Source: Tigriopus japonicus (taxonomy: Eukaryota; Arthropoda; Copepoda; Harpacticoida; Harpacticidae). From it: 64,000 nucleotides of DNA. The translations under genes and the position numbers were made by a program. The stretch lies in contig CM021321.1 of assembly GCA_010645155.1 (NCBI GenBank), positions 3,419,126-3,483,125 on the forward strand. The letters are read 5' to 3'. The notes under the pieces were generated by a model that did not search any database, was not told the DNA's origin, and saw nothing but the letters and a program-made list of their open reading frames with translations. This document shows, in pieces, positions 37,541-49,320 of this stretch (positions are counted from its first letter, which is position 1; each line of letters starts with the position of its first letter).

Positions 37541-39291
37541 ACTCGTTTCCTTTTCTACCGTCAATTTGTTCCATTGATCAATGATATGTTTACTTTTGTG
37601 GGTGCTCAAGCGATATATGAACAGGGTTTTAGTTATGGTTACCGGATTCATTAACTTCCCCTTTTTAAGTGGTTTTCTTTTGTTGTGTGTTCTTGTTGGT
37701 GACGTGGAACAAGGATCGCAATTTTTCAAGCACCCAAGAAAAATGTAGGATTCAAAGTTTGGCAATATTTAATAAGACTTTTGAAATTGTATATTACAAG
37801 GTTTCGTGCTTCCATCAAAAAAGGAAATGACGAAAAAAGATTCAAATTTGGATGGGACAGCATATTTTCGAAGCAAAATTCGAGGTTGCGTAATTTTTTT
37901 TAGAGTCGTTGCGTTCGTTTTGCTTGAAAATATCATTTTCAAGAATTTTAATGTCAAATATTAAGTAATTTGATTCATTTGAACTGAAGTCAGAACTTTG
38001 CAAGGAATATTTGACCTGTCTATCGTGCACTTTAGGGATTTTCAATTGTTGATCAGCAATTTCCAGTCTTTTGAATGACTTTTTATTGCGACTCTTGGTC
38101 ATGTCAAGGCGTATAAAGATATACTAAAAATATATATGTATGGTTATATACATGGTAAACTGACGTTTCAAATGGCAAGAATGTAAAAACTTGATGATTA
38201 AAATTGCGACATCGCACATGAATTGATTAGATTGTTGTCAGTGCTCATAATAGAAATGGAAAGGGGATAAAATGGAAAGAAATGGAGAGGGAAGACAGGA
38301 AATCTAAAAAAATATCATCGTAATATGGATATAAAATGGTAAAAAAATGCTGTAACGATGATGTTCAGAGTATGCTAGTATGGACACTGCAATGGGCAAG
38401 ATTTTAATCAACTCCCTCAACCCAATTGTACTTGTATTGTATGTTCATATCATGGAATGATGTTGCTAACGGATAATATTCTTTCGTCGACTGTAATCGA
38501 CAATCAAAATTTCAATACTTCTTAATTGATTCCTTCAATACAACATTCTTTTTCTTCATCTATCCTTAGGTTCTTAGGAAAACAAACGATAGCTTATCCA
38601 GAAACTGAGGAATATAAGTTTTGCAAGGTTTATGACATCAATGTGCCTTGTGAGGATATTCTCACAAAAAATGTTTCTAACATTGAATAGAAGTCAGAAA
38701 AGCAACACTGTCGTCTTACGCACTGTACATTCTTACAAGGCGCCAAGTAAGTCATAAAAAAAAAATATTTATTAGTGGTACAAAAAGAATAAAAGTAAAA
38801 TTTAGCCCCTCTAAGCATGATTCATGGCCCAAGTCTAACCACAATTTTAACCTTGGATTTTACCATGAATCAGAAGATTTTCTTATTATTAATGGTCATC
38901 CAGGTCAGCAGGGGGTCCATGCCGATATCAAATCCTCGTGAAAACCGACAATCTCACTTTCAATCCAGAGTTCTGAAGCAACTAAGAAACACGATCTCCC
39001 CACCAGAATAACTAAGTTATCTAAATCTTGGGAAAAACGAACTAATGGGGAACAAGTCTGACGTGTGCACCATCAACGTCAGGGATCCCAGATGAGCCAT
39101 CGAATTGGGATCCCATTTGTCGTGATCTATTAAGGACGATACCATTGATTTACCTTGCCTTGACCCTGTTCATTTTGAACGAAATTATGCTAAACAATTG
39201 ATCTTACTATTTATGGACTTTCTACAACCATCCATGTCCAGTAACGAAGTTCTTGGGTCGGTCTATACACGTGCTTGGTTTGAACCTCAAA
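37541..39291. other. Intergenic stretch upstream of the protease gene
   Basis: About 1.75 kb of AT-rich DNA that should include the promoter of the serine protease gene starting at 39292. I see no coding region and no certain TATA or initiator element. Confidence 0.4.
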
Positions 39292-42200
39292 ATGGCTATT
39301 GACACGACAAGAGTTGTGTGGTTTATTTTCTCTATTCTAATGGGCTGGTTGAGCGTAATCGACCCGGTCTCTACAGGTAAGTAAGCATGCTGGTGGTTTT
39401 CATCGATTGAAATTTTCTTGAGTGGGTCTTCAAAGCAAAATTTCACAAAGAAAACTGCACGACTATGAACTTCTTTAACTCGAAAGTTAAGAGCGTTCAT
39501 TTCTCAGAAGTGCTCATTTTGCTTCGTCCTCAATGTGGTTTTGAATTGACCAAAAGTGCCTTTGATTTAATGGGACAAGATGAGCAAATGCCATAAGTAA
39601 TTGCCGTCAAATTTGGTTCCCTATTCAGAGGTCAAATTCAAAACACAAAACGCTTTTTGTATTCATTTAACTTTTTTTAGAAGATACCGATAGAGGATAG
39701 CTCAAATTACAGTTGGCCGTGAATTATTCACTTATAAATACGCATGCAGCTAGTTTAGCAATTATTCAGTGGCTTAATTTGTGAAGCCACAATATTCTTG
39801 AAACCATACTCCCAAACACCTTAAATTAGAGTATAATTTTTAAAGCGCTTCCAGCGTCATTGTTCGACATACGTAGTTAGGAACCAAATTCTGCAGTAAC
39901 CTTTTATTAAGTTTTCAACTTCGATGATCGATGAAAAAAAATCTATTTTTTTGGACAATCCATCCATAGAGGTTGTGAAGAATTGTTTGTTGTCCCCCTC
40001 TATTCCCGCCCCACCAGCCTGCCGCGTAGACATCGCTAAAGGCCAGCCAGCGTTGTCCATGCACTCGGGAAGAGACAAAACTCAACATAATTTTAACTAT
40101 TTCGCAATATGTTTGATATTGTACTGATAAATAAGTATCATAATTGTTTACCGATGGAAAAGGACATTGGTTGGTGGCATTGTTGGCAAATTTACTTGAA
40201 ATATTAGGTAATTTGTCTCTTTCTAAGTGGCTGGACGGTGCTGGCTGGCCTACAGCAATGTCTACGCGGCAGGTGTTGGCAGCGTCCATAGCGAAAGACA
40301 ACAATCAATTCTTCACAACCTCTATTGACATCGAATCTTTCTCAGGGTTCTGAAAGAGGCTCTTATAACATCTCGATTCACGACAAGTGAATATTGGCTA
40401 AAACTTACCGGATATCTAAGCTTAAACTTTGGATAAACAGTGTCCTGATAAACTTGATATCTTTAGGCATTATTTCAAGCATACCTTTAGACGGATTTGG
40501 CCCAAAAAATAAAATCTATGATGTTTGGATGTTTGAGTATCCCCCAAAATGGGAGGTGCATTTTGAGGGCATACTCCCCTATTGTGACCCCCTAATCAGT
40601 GGTTACTTAGAGTTAGTGGGCCCACACAGTACAACAAGCGTTAGATATTGTAGATAGTGTTAACTGGGAGCATTCAGAAGAAAGAAACTATTTACTATCT
40701 GATATTGTCGTGTAAATCTTTTAACTTAAGGTTAGGGTCTGACATATTATGATTTTGCTGAGGAGGAATTTGCCATTTTCTCCTGTCGTGGTTAGCTCAG
40801 TCTCCAAGTTTGAGAGCGGTCCCAGGTTCAATTCTCCCATCTGACTGACCTTTCTCAAGGAAACTTTTAGACGTTAATCCAAACCCATAGAAGTACAATC
40901 GTTCGTATACCAGGCATGAGATTATCCATTGGAAGATGGATGGCCTGATGGTTGGTTTCACTGGCCTGGTGAGCCTTGAACCCTCCAATCTAAGGACCCA
41001 ACAATCCAATGAGAAAAAAACGAAAACGAAATAATAATTACCCCTGTTCAGTTTTCAACGCACAGCAAATTTGGCCCTAGGGGTTTTGTGCTTTCTTCCT
41101 ACTTAACTTTTTCAAGAAATAGCCTATATGCTCTTATATAACCTGTAACCCTTTGATATGAGATACTAGTATTTTAGTTCTATTTTAGTTCGACAAGCGC
41201 AATCCAGTAAAGTATGCAAAACCTTTCTGGGCGAACCTGGAATATGTACGGACATTCATTTATGTCGAGCGGTCCTAAATGAGGTGAACCAAGGCCTTCT
41301 TCCCACCATATGCCACTTTGACTCGAGATCGAAGGCCTTATCCATTTGTTGCAAAACATCCTTCCAAAACCAATGTGGGGTGGCTTTCCCCAAACATGGG
41401 GGCTTTGGAAGGTGATTTCTCCTTAAACGTTGATTATTACCATTTTGCCTTTAGTTCATCCACTCCTTCATTGCAGTGCCTACGAATCGCGCTTAAAACG
41501 CGAAAATGTGACCAAACATCGCAAATCCAAACGACCAATTCCTTTCATGGCTCCAACCGAAATCAATGCTCTCTACGATTTGGCCAATTATCTCAACGAA
41601 TTGAAGTCTAAGGTGCCATTTGCGGTTAAAATGGAGGCCTCTAACCACAAAGATGCGGACATTAGTAAGGGCCTTGATGCAGCTCCATTTGAATTTCCTT
41701 GGATGGCGATGCTTGGCAAAATTAAGACTAGAGGTGCAAAATGGATTGATTTTAGCTTGTACACTTTGCAATACTTTATTCTACTTTAAATTCTCACTGT
41801 TAGGAGGCCCATTTTGGTTTTGTGGCGGTACTTTGATCAATTCCAGGTGGATTCTGACTGCTGCCCATTGTCTCATTGTGAATGTTGATATTGTTCGTTT
41901 GGGACAATTCGATCTAGAAGAAACTCATTCACCGCATTTGCAAGATTTCGATGTGGAAAAGGTCCTCTTACATCCCAGTTATAATTCTTCTCTGCTTAAC
42001 CATGACTTAGCCTTGATTAAGCTGAACAAGCCAGTTCAATTCACAAGAGCTGTTCAGGTACTCTTTGCTTGTTTAGAAACAGTGTTGCTTTACATCTAAC
42101 CAATGTCATTTTATTCTTAGCCCCTTTGTTTGTCCATGGGAGAGGGTTTGGATGAAAACTCGGCTCTCATTTCTGCTGGATGGGGCCACACGTCCCATGG

Positions 42201-42534
42201 GGGTCGTCCCAGTAACATCTTACAAAAGACCCATTTCCTCTCCCCAATTCCACCAATCGAGTGCAAGTCACTCTTTAAAGATGTTCTTGGCCGTGGAATA
42301 CCAGTGGATGGATATGAAGACCTAATTTGTGCTCAAGATCGTCAAAAATTCAGTGACCCCTGCCAAGGAGATTCAGGAGGGCCTCTTATGTCTTACCATA
42401 GACAATCCCACTCCTTCAGTTTGGTTGGAGTGGTAGCAGCAGGCATAGGGTGTGGCAGTCGACGTTTTCCTGGAATTTACACGAAGGTTCATTATTATCA
42501 TGATTGGATTGAAGATCAAATAAATCGGTTTTAA
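39292..42534 (+). CDS. CLIP-domain trypsin-like serine protease (410 aa, five exons)
   Basis: Exons read from splice sites: 39292-39376, 41189-41411, 41477-41733, 41804-42057 and 42121-42534. Together they give 1233 nt (410 codons plus stop) in frame. Exon 1 encodes a signal peptide (hydrophobic core VVWFIFSILMGWLSVI) and ends at GTAAGT. Exon 2 carries a CLIP domain with six cysteines at residues 38, 48, 54, 70, 82 and 83. A linker follows, then the S1 domain from about residue 165 with catalytic His210 (TAAHC), Asp256 (NHDLALIKL) and Ser358 (GDSGGP). Asp352, six residues before Ser358, is the trypsin S1-pocket position, predicting cleavage after Arg/Lys. Proteins of this family are secreted zymogens in arthropod immune and developmental cascades (melanisation, Toll pathway); the exact cascade is not shown here. 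The expected activation site is odd: Asp precedes ISKG instead of Arg/Lys before IVGG. The other introns are 63-70 bp. An AATAAA lies at about 42594. Confidence 0.93.
39967..40326. repeat. Foldback element inside intron 1 of the protease gene
   Basis: The left arm (39967-40078) and right arm (40213-40326) are inverted copies. Landmarks are ATAGAGGTTGTGAAGAATTG on the left and its near complement ending at 40326, and CTGCCGCGTAGACATCGCT matched by the complement of CAATGTCTACGCGGCAGG. The arms are separated by about 134 bp. Frames on both strands across the arms look alike only because of the palindromic structure. No target duplication was found. Confidence 0.75.
40790..41035 (+). mobile_element. 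Candidate tRNA-derived SINE in intron 1 of the protease gene
   Basis: GTGGTTAGCTCAGT (from about 40794) resembles a tRNA A box and GGTTCAATTCTCC (from about 40832) resembles a B box, at tRNA-like spacing. The sequence cannot fold as an intact tRNA. It is followed by about 150 bp of unrelated sequence and an A-rich tail near 41012-41035. This fits the layout of a tRNA-derived SINE; the borders are estimates and no target duplication was confirmed. Confidence 0.5.
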
Positions 42535-45200
42535 ATAACATGAGTCATTCATTCATTTGAAATAATAATAACGAGGGACCGGCAAAAAGAGCAAATAAAT
42601 ATAGCGTTTTGGCTACAAAAGTCGCGGAAAAAATGTACCCAAAAGTGTAAAACAAATTGCAGAAAAAGGTTGAAACTGCAAATAAATGTTGAAAAAAGAG
42701 TAAAAAATTGTGTTTGGCCTTAAAAAATCACTCACAGAGTACCCTTACACTGACCTGCCCTTAGATTTATTTTCAAGTTTACAAGGGCCTTCTTATTCCT
42801 TGTGGGGCCTTGTGACGTCATGTGATGACGTTGACTGCAGGTCACGTAACCTCAACACAAAAGTAGGACATCATTCTGAATTCAATGCCATGGTTGGTGC
42901 CAAAAACTGCTTTAGCTCAGTAAATTGCACTGTTCAAGGCTTTAAACTAAAAAAAAAGACGTGACAATAAAAAATGGTTGAGATTCAAAGTTGCTAATTG
43001 TCAGTTTTAATCCAAATTATATTTGCTGTTGCTGAATGAATTTTTATTCAATTTGAATTCATAGGGTAACTAAATGGTCTCTAAATATGGATTAAATACT
43101 TTATTGAAAAATGTAATAAAAATAGGTTTATAGGTATATAACTTTTTCCCTGGGCCTAAACTTTAATAATATAATAAAAGTGAAACTGTTTCCCATTGAA
43201 TTGTGGGTCCAAAAAGAGCCATGATGTCTTTGGGTATTTTGATTCAAACCCAAAAAGCCATTCGGAACAACGTGCGGTTTTTTACGGGTTTATATCCGAT
43301 ACAGGAAATGCAATTCCTTGTTAACATGCATTGAGGGATCAGACTCTGTATGATATTTGATCGTTTAATGTGTTCGAGTTAGCTGCCCTAGTATAGCATT
43401 TAGGTCTAGCCTAGTGTTTAGGTCTGGCAAATTTTTGAAGTGCCCTAGGTGACCCCTATTCCAATTGGAATATTTTCAAGGGTGCCCTATCTTGCCATTG
43501 GACATGTTCCAAAACCATCAGAGCACGCCTTATAAGGCCTCCAGACTTCGAAGCCCCTTTCTTTTAGCCAAACTCAACTTGAGTGACTCAAAAAAGACCC
43601 TGACATCCCTATACGGGCTCCCATGCACGACACGCAGTTACTTCTAACACATTGGGTAAGGTATGAACTGATGGTTGCTTCTGTCAACTTCTATGACCAC
43701 ATGGTCCATTTATCACCAAAAAAAATTCCCCGTTTTTCTTTGTAATGAAATGAATTGACAATTCCTGGTTTGAACTCATTTGCACAATTGTCTAAATATT
43801 TCACAGGTGATTGTTCGACAAGATCGAACAACGGATAGCTCTCTTTTGAAGGGTACATAAATGGTTTATTGCTGTGCTTTGACCGTAATATTCCAGTCCA
43901 TAGGTAAGTTTTTTAAGCAAGAGAGCATCATTTGAATATTGACTGAAAGAGCGCGTTTGTTCCTATACATTCGTTTAAAGAAAGCTCTGGGCTGCGCTCA
44001 CATCAAGCTTGAACTTTTGGGAGGAGTCAGTTCAAATTCAACAAAGATCGAGCTGAAAAAAGCTAGTCTAAGGTCTTGACCCAGGGGTCCTCAATCCTTC
44101 AAACCTTCCCAATCGTAGCCGCACTTTGGACGAGCTCATTGAGCAAAAAGACTTTGTGCCAAGGGGCCTTGGTTTTTAACTCATTTTTATCATTGGTAAG
44201 GCGCAAGAATTATTTTTAAAGGAAATGGTTGCCCTCAAAAGTGGAAAGGTCAGTCCCAACAACTCTTCGTTAACGCATCTACCTGCTTGTTGGGATTACG
44301 TGAAAGAAGTCACAAGGTTAGATCTGACATCTGGCTTCTTCCTTGAAAGATTCATTTCTTGACCCCACTATAATACTCAAAGGGGAGGTGGTGGAAAAGA
44401 AATTAATGCACCTGCATGACTAGACTTTTGGCAGACAGTTAATAACTATTTTTCCAAAAATTGATTTCAGCGTCTTTCACTTTTTCTAAGTGGATACCTG
44501 ACGAAATCTCATATTTTTCCATTTCCCATATTTTTTTATTTGATAAAATTTTATGATTTTAATCAATTTCAATAAGAAAAATATCCTTTTTAAATTGTGT
44601 ATGACGTGCTTCAGCAACATTCTAGCTAATCACTAGTGGATCATTCGTGGACCCCAAAAGAGATTTCCTCGTTCCTTTCCACGGAAACATCTTTAGGACC
44701 TCTCCTTTTGGCTTTCCACGTTCATAGAATAATTATGTTCTTGTTGTGGTGAGTCCCCTCAACATCATGCGTTTGCGTAAGTTGGTGTAAGCTGACCGCT
44801 CTTGCTTCGCTTTAACATTTGCTCTTATGATAGTTGTTTCTGAAGCCGCATGCACTAAACAAACAAACAAACATTAGTGGATCTATCTTGAAAAATCACT
44901 GTTTTGAAACCTGACTTACTGAAAAGCATTTTAAGCTAAAAATTATATGAACAGCATTGATGGCATTCATGACATAAACTCATTTTCTAGAGTCTTGAGA
45001 ACGAGCAAAGATCTGGTCACGAAATCAAAGACTGCCAGGAATATGCTGACAAAGGTACAGAATTAAGAGCAAATGTGATGCACAAATATCATGGGTGTGG
45101 ACGGGTTTGTAAACTGTAAAAACTAAGAGAATGTGAAAACTGACATTCCTTTACGTGATTGGTGAGATCATTTTCCAAAAGGAAATTGCAAAGTCTTAAA
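42535..45200. other. AT-rich stretch downstream of the protease gene
   Basis: About 2.7 kb. It contains the likely polyadenylation signal of the protease (AATAAA near 42594). Short frames at 42710-42964 and 43465-43647 show no domain. AACA repeats occur near 44857. Confidence 0.4.
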
Positions 45201-45219
45201 GTTACATAACACGGCAACA

Positions 45220-45300
45220 TTTCGGGCTGATGTTGTCGTTGATGCTTTGAGTGCCAGATGGATCCTAAGCACCGCGTGCTGGTTCGTCAGATACTAAAGC
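45220..45300 (+). pseudogene. Possible S1 serine protease relic
   Basis: The frame through 45228-45291 contains SARWILSTACW, resembling NSRWILTAAHC around the catalytic histidine of the protease gene 3 kb upstream, but the histidine is absent and a stop follows within five codons. Downstream at about 45484-45600 the peptides GSPCVKFQ and GVISSISWDSKE loosely recall the C-terminal part of an S1 domain in broken frames. If real, it is a decayed paralogue from tandem duplication. The match is short, so chance is possible. Confidence 0.35.
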
Positions 45301-45689
45301 ATCAACAGGAACAGGATCTGGTTCTGGGACAACAAAATGCGTGACTATGTCGATCTCGATCATTTGTGTGTCATTCCTAAAAGAGATATGCATGATACAT
45401 GATGCATTTTAAATAAGACCCAAGAAGTGGAATATTCAGACTTCACCTGTTGCTAACTAAGTGTTTTCCTATCACCTCCTGTAGGGTCTCCGTGTGTAAA
45501 ATTTCAACGTCTTGACCATGAAGGGTAATGGTGTAATCAGCAGCATCTCCTGGGATTCCAAGGAAGTACAAAATGTACCCGAAATTCCAATTGTTGTGAC
45601 ACTCTCGAGCACTTGTTTGACACGCTACACCAGCTTGGTGTACGTATGCTTGTACTTTGTTCCAAAAATTAAAAGGTCATTTGCGGGGC

Positions 45690-45835
45690 ACTTGTAACGA
45701 AAGTACTTGGAATGAAAGTACAGTAATTCGTTCCTTTCTTCGCAAAAGGAACTGTAATGCCATTACATTTAATATAATGCTGTAATTGTAACGACCAAAA
45801 AACTCAAAAAGTACTCGTTACTCGTTTCTTTTCCA
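45690..45835. repeat. Small inverted-repeat element with GTAACGA/GTACTT ends
   Basis: TGTAACGAAAGTACTT near 45696 pairs imperfectly with AAGTACTCGTTACTCG near 45810-45825, and further GTAAT/ATTAC pairs lie between them. It resembles a degenerate DNA-transposon MITE, but the borders and target duplication are unclear. Confidence 0.4.
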
Positions 45836-45944
45836 AGAAGAATTGTTACTCTTTTTTTCTTGTTTTTTAAAGTCTGAACACCAGATTTTCTCACATGGTC
45901 AAACTGAATTTTGGTCAGCCATTTTCTGTTGATATTATGCCTTA

Positions 45945-46329
45945 CAGGGTCGGCGGCCCAAGTGTAGACCCCTTAATACCGTCATAAGTATTCTGGTTTT
46001 TGATAGATTTTTTTCAAATTTGCAGTTTAACAATCCCGGACTTTTAAGGAAAATAAATTATTTTAAACATATCCTTGTTGAAAACCTTGGGGATATACGA
46101 GACCATGACAATGATTAAATAATTGGAACAGTTGGCACAGTGCCTTGCATTTGTATCTCAAGGGGAGGAGGGCAGAGTTTTGGGTTGGAATTGACTCTTT
46201 GGTATCCCAACATGTATCACTTTTAAGGATGGACAAAAAAAGGAAGTCTATGAGCCTCAATCAGACCTAAAACGGGCACGGGTTATGTACTTAAAAATGC
46301 CAAAATCTACACTTGGACCGCCGACCCTG
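45945..46329 (+). mobile_element. Tc1/mariner-like MITE, copy A (385 bp)
   Basis: The terminal repeat is CAGGGTCGGCGGCCCAAGTG at the left, with its near-perfect inverse ending at 46329; about 24 bp pair. TA dinucleotides flank both ends (45943-45944 and 46330-46331), the target of the Tc1/mariner superfamily. The whole interior aligns in reverse orientation with the copy at 62286-62669, for example TTGGGTTGGAATTGACTCTT here. It has no coding capacity. Confidence 0.88.
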
Positions 46330-46331
46330 TA

Positions 46332-47436
46332 CATGCAGAAGGAACTATTTCTATTAAACATGATTAACATGGTTGTATATGAGCAAGTATTTCGGACCGG
46401 CCGTGCGTTAAACCAGGAACCCCTGAAAGGGGTGGACACGAACTCCGATTTTTGAAAAAATGGTATGAGGCCGAGGCCATATTTTGACACAATGTCATTT
46501 ATTCCTTATTAACGAGTAAAACTGTTGAACATGCATCTTGAAAGCATTTAGGTTAACTTTTTGTGTTAATATTTATTGACTAATTGTTCTTTACCTTGAT
46601 TTTAGAGGTCCCAGCACTCCTTTTACTCGTCTCATGAACTTTTGACATTCAGCTCTCCAAAGGATTTTAGTCCTCTTAACAATCAGGAAAATACATAGAT
46701 GGAATCTTGCTTCACCCAATAGTCCAACTTTAGTGAAACAATGCTAAATAGAAGTATCTGTGGTGATATCTGGAGGGTTACTCCTCTCCCATCCTCATCA
46801 GCACCTCCACGACGCAGGAACCATTTCTATTGGAAAATGAAGGAATGAGAATTTTGAAACAAGATGGAGTCCAAGTCGGAGATGTTGTTGGCTATAACTA
46901 TTGAATGGCTCTTTTGACGGTTCTGGATCAGATCAGCCATCTGATCCGGATTGGAATTGGAACAAAGGCAATCACGACGTCCTTGAGACAAAATAAGTGA
47001 AAAACATGAGGATTAAATCCTGGATTGTGGATTTGATTGAAAATGTTTCAAGTCTTGGGGCTCAAGAAGGTCAGGACCACGCAGGACTGGGGCTAAGGGT
47101 CCTTCAGGACCAGAGGATCATGTCTTTTCATTGCAGGGATAGGCTCTACGTGCTTGATAGGGTTTGATTGATCTTCTTAGTTCTTAGATCCCTTTGTCCA
47201 GGAATTAACAATCAAATTGAGTCAAAAAATCCACACAATTCAATCTTGGTGGGAGCATTTCATTCTCAAGACTTTGAGAGGGTCCATGTAATCCGGGTTA
47301 GACTGTCAGATCACCAATACGGGCTGACTGAGTCAAAAGGCAAATCAAAATATTGAGCCCATCCATTGCTAGTAGCCACACCTGATATGTTTCGAAGTCA
47401 TCTTAATTTGTTCTTCATTTGATCGAATTCTTGACA
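46332..47436. other. Intergenic stretch
   Basis: About 1.1 kb with no supported gene, RNA or repeat. Confidence 0.4.
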
Positions 47437-48005
47437 CTGAGGACTTCTTCTTTCTTTGTTCCATGTGGACCTTAATGCGAACGCAGATTCCTCTTGGACA
47501 GGAACCAAATTTACCCCACAAACTCTCCTCCGGATCAAAACGGGGATTTTTATCACGCTCATCCATTAGACAACTTGAACAACCTAAGAATATCTTACCT
47601 GTCCTTGAATTATCCTGAACTAAAAGACACAACCATATAATAAAAGAAATTTGAGGATGGACCATCATTTATAGAACAATGCCAAGGTGACACAACCTAA
47701 AACAAACTTGATTTCATACAAAGTTTGGCATGTGTTAGTTAAGTTCAGGATAATACATGGATGGGTTCAATTGGAAGTTCAAAGATATTAATAAGACGTT
47801 CAAATCGGATAATAGATAAGCTCGGAAAACCCCGCTATTTTGTTGTTGATAATTCAAGGAATGGTAAGATATTCTTAAGTTGTTCAATGGATGAGCATAA
47901 AGAAACTCCCCGTTTTGGTCCGTGGGAAAGTTTCTTCTTAATCCTTTGGCGCAAAAGAGGAATTTGGGCTCAGATTCTGGTCCATATTCGTTCTTTTTGC
48001 TGTAG
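47437..48005. repeat. Long inverted repeat with arms of about 160-190 bp
   Basis: The left arm (about 47437-47625) and right arm (about 47845-48005) are inverted, diverged copies. Landmarks are CAAAACGGGGATTTTTATCA on the left against the complement of AAAGAAACTCCCCGTTTTGG on the right, and CCTAAGAATATCTTACC against GGTAAGATATTCTTAAG. In one frame both arms give similar peptides (DNSRTGKIFLGC and DNSRNGKIFLSC), which may be chance or a remnant of a duplicated coding segment. The centre is about 220 bp. Confidence 0.7.
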
Positions 48006-49312
48006 TTAGGTCTATCACTTCCGAAGGTTGTAGCCGGTAACCTAGTCATCATCAGACTTCATTTGATCACTTTGATCGTCATCTTGTAGAAAAGACACCT
48101 TGTGGGGGGTTCATTCGCACTCCATGATGTGGTCATTCATTCATTCACTATTTCATTCACTCGTTCTTGGCTGAACTTAATGTCTTCGAAACACCCACAT
48201 CAGACTGATTTTGGGGCGTGGGGTTGACCTTTACCAAGGCTAGGACTTGGCTGGACCCGCTTGAAACACAGAAAACCCCGATTGGCGCACTATCTTTAGG
48301 ACTCTTGGTCGATTTCCGTTTGATTTTCCACTCCCAACATGGCCGTTTGTACTTCTTGTTTACTTACGAACTCTCGGCCTCATCCGTGTGAGGTTGCGAG
48401 CTAGGAAATTCCGCGAGTTCGTATCCAGTATTTATACTATTATATAGGTTATCCCTGGTTAAACCATGGACGTCTCGGGTGGACGACTATCGGAACAGAA
48501 TCGCCCAACCTCTCCGACCCCTTGGTTGGCTAAATTCTGAGCCCATTTACTGTAGACTCATTTGGCTTCACAAGTGATGTTCAGGGTTAGACTTATTTTG
48601 ACTTGAGCCCAATCAAGACTAGTTTTTCAAAAAGAAGAATGGACAAAGTTGTGCAATAATTGAACATTGAATAATGATTTCTGAATGAATAGTATGTTTT
48701 GGGTCCATCTCATTAATCTTTTCTCAAATTACTATGACACAAAATTAGAAATTTGACTTGCCCTCTAAATGTTTGTGACCCTTGACAATGCCAGTAGTTG
48801 TCTATAAAGGAAGCACTTCAGTTTGTTCCTGGTTGTGGTTGAATTTAAAGCATCAGGAAACAAAAATCCATAAAAACAAGTCAAATGTGGTCTTTAGACT
48901 TTTTTGAAGGGGTGTGAAGTGAAGTGGTGGGCACCAGGGTGAGACAAAAGGGGCTCCATGAGTGGTGGGGAACTTCAGCCATCAATGACCAACAAACACA
49001 AATGTTGAAAGATATGTTCAGGAGTTTCCATTCGCTGGGATCTACTGAAGTGCTTACAAAGGTAGGCAAATCTAGATTTATTTGAAGTATGAATAACCAA
49101 TATGTTGCAATACACCTCATTTTGGTTGCTTCTTTTGGATGCATAAAAGCAAGGCTCGAATAGTTAATGACCAATTTTGTTTCGCAGAATGAAACCTATC
49201 TCCACATTTTTTAAACACATAATCCAAAAATATTTAGGGCACTAAGAACTGGCCTTCTAAGGTCTTTATGTTAACTTTTTCATTTCGTTTGTTTCAACTT
49301 AACTCTGCAATG
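48006..49312. other. Intergenic stretch
   Basis: About 1.3 kb. It contains ATTC-rich simple sequence near 48135-48165. No gene or structured element is supported. Confidence 0.4.
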
Positions 49313-49320
49313 GACTATAC

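Noticed and set aside
37320..37577. 85-codon plus-strand frame resembling the minus-strand peptide at 56542-56856
   Set aside because: The similarity arises because both lie in arms of the same foldback repeat family, not because of a protein-coding gene.
40797..40860. Functional tRNA gene
   Set aside because: The A- and B-box like motifs are present but the acceptor and anticodon stems do not pair, so a SINE remnant is more likely.
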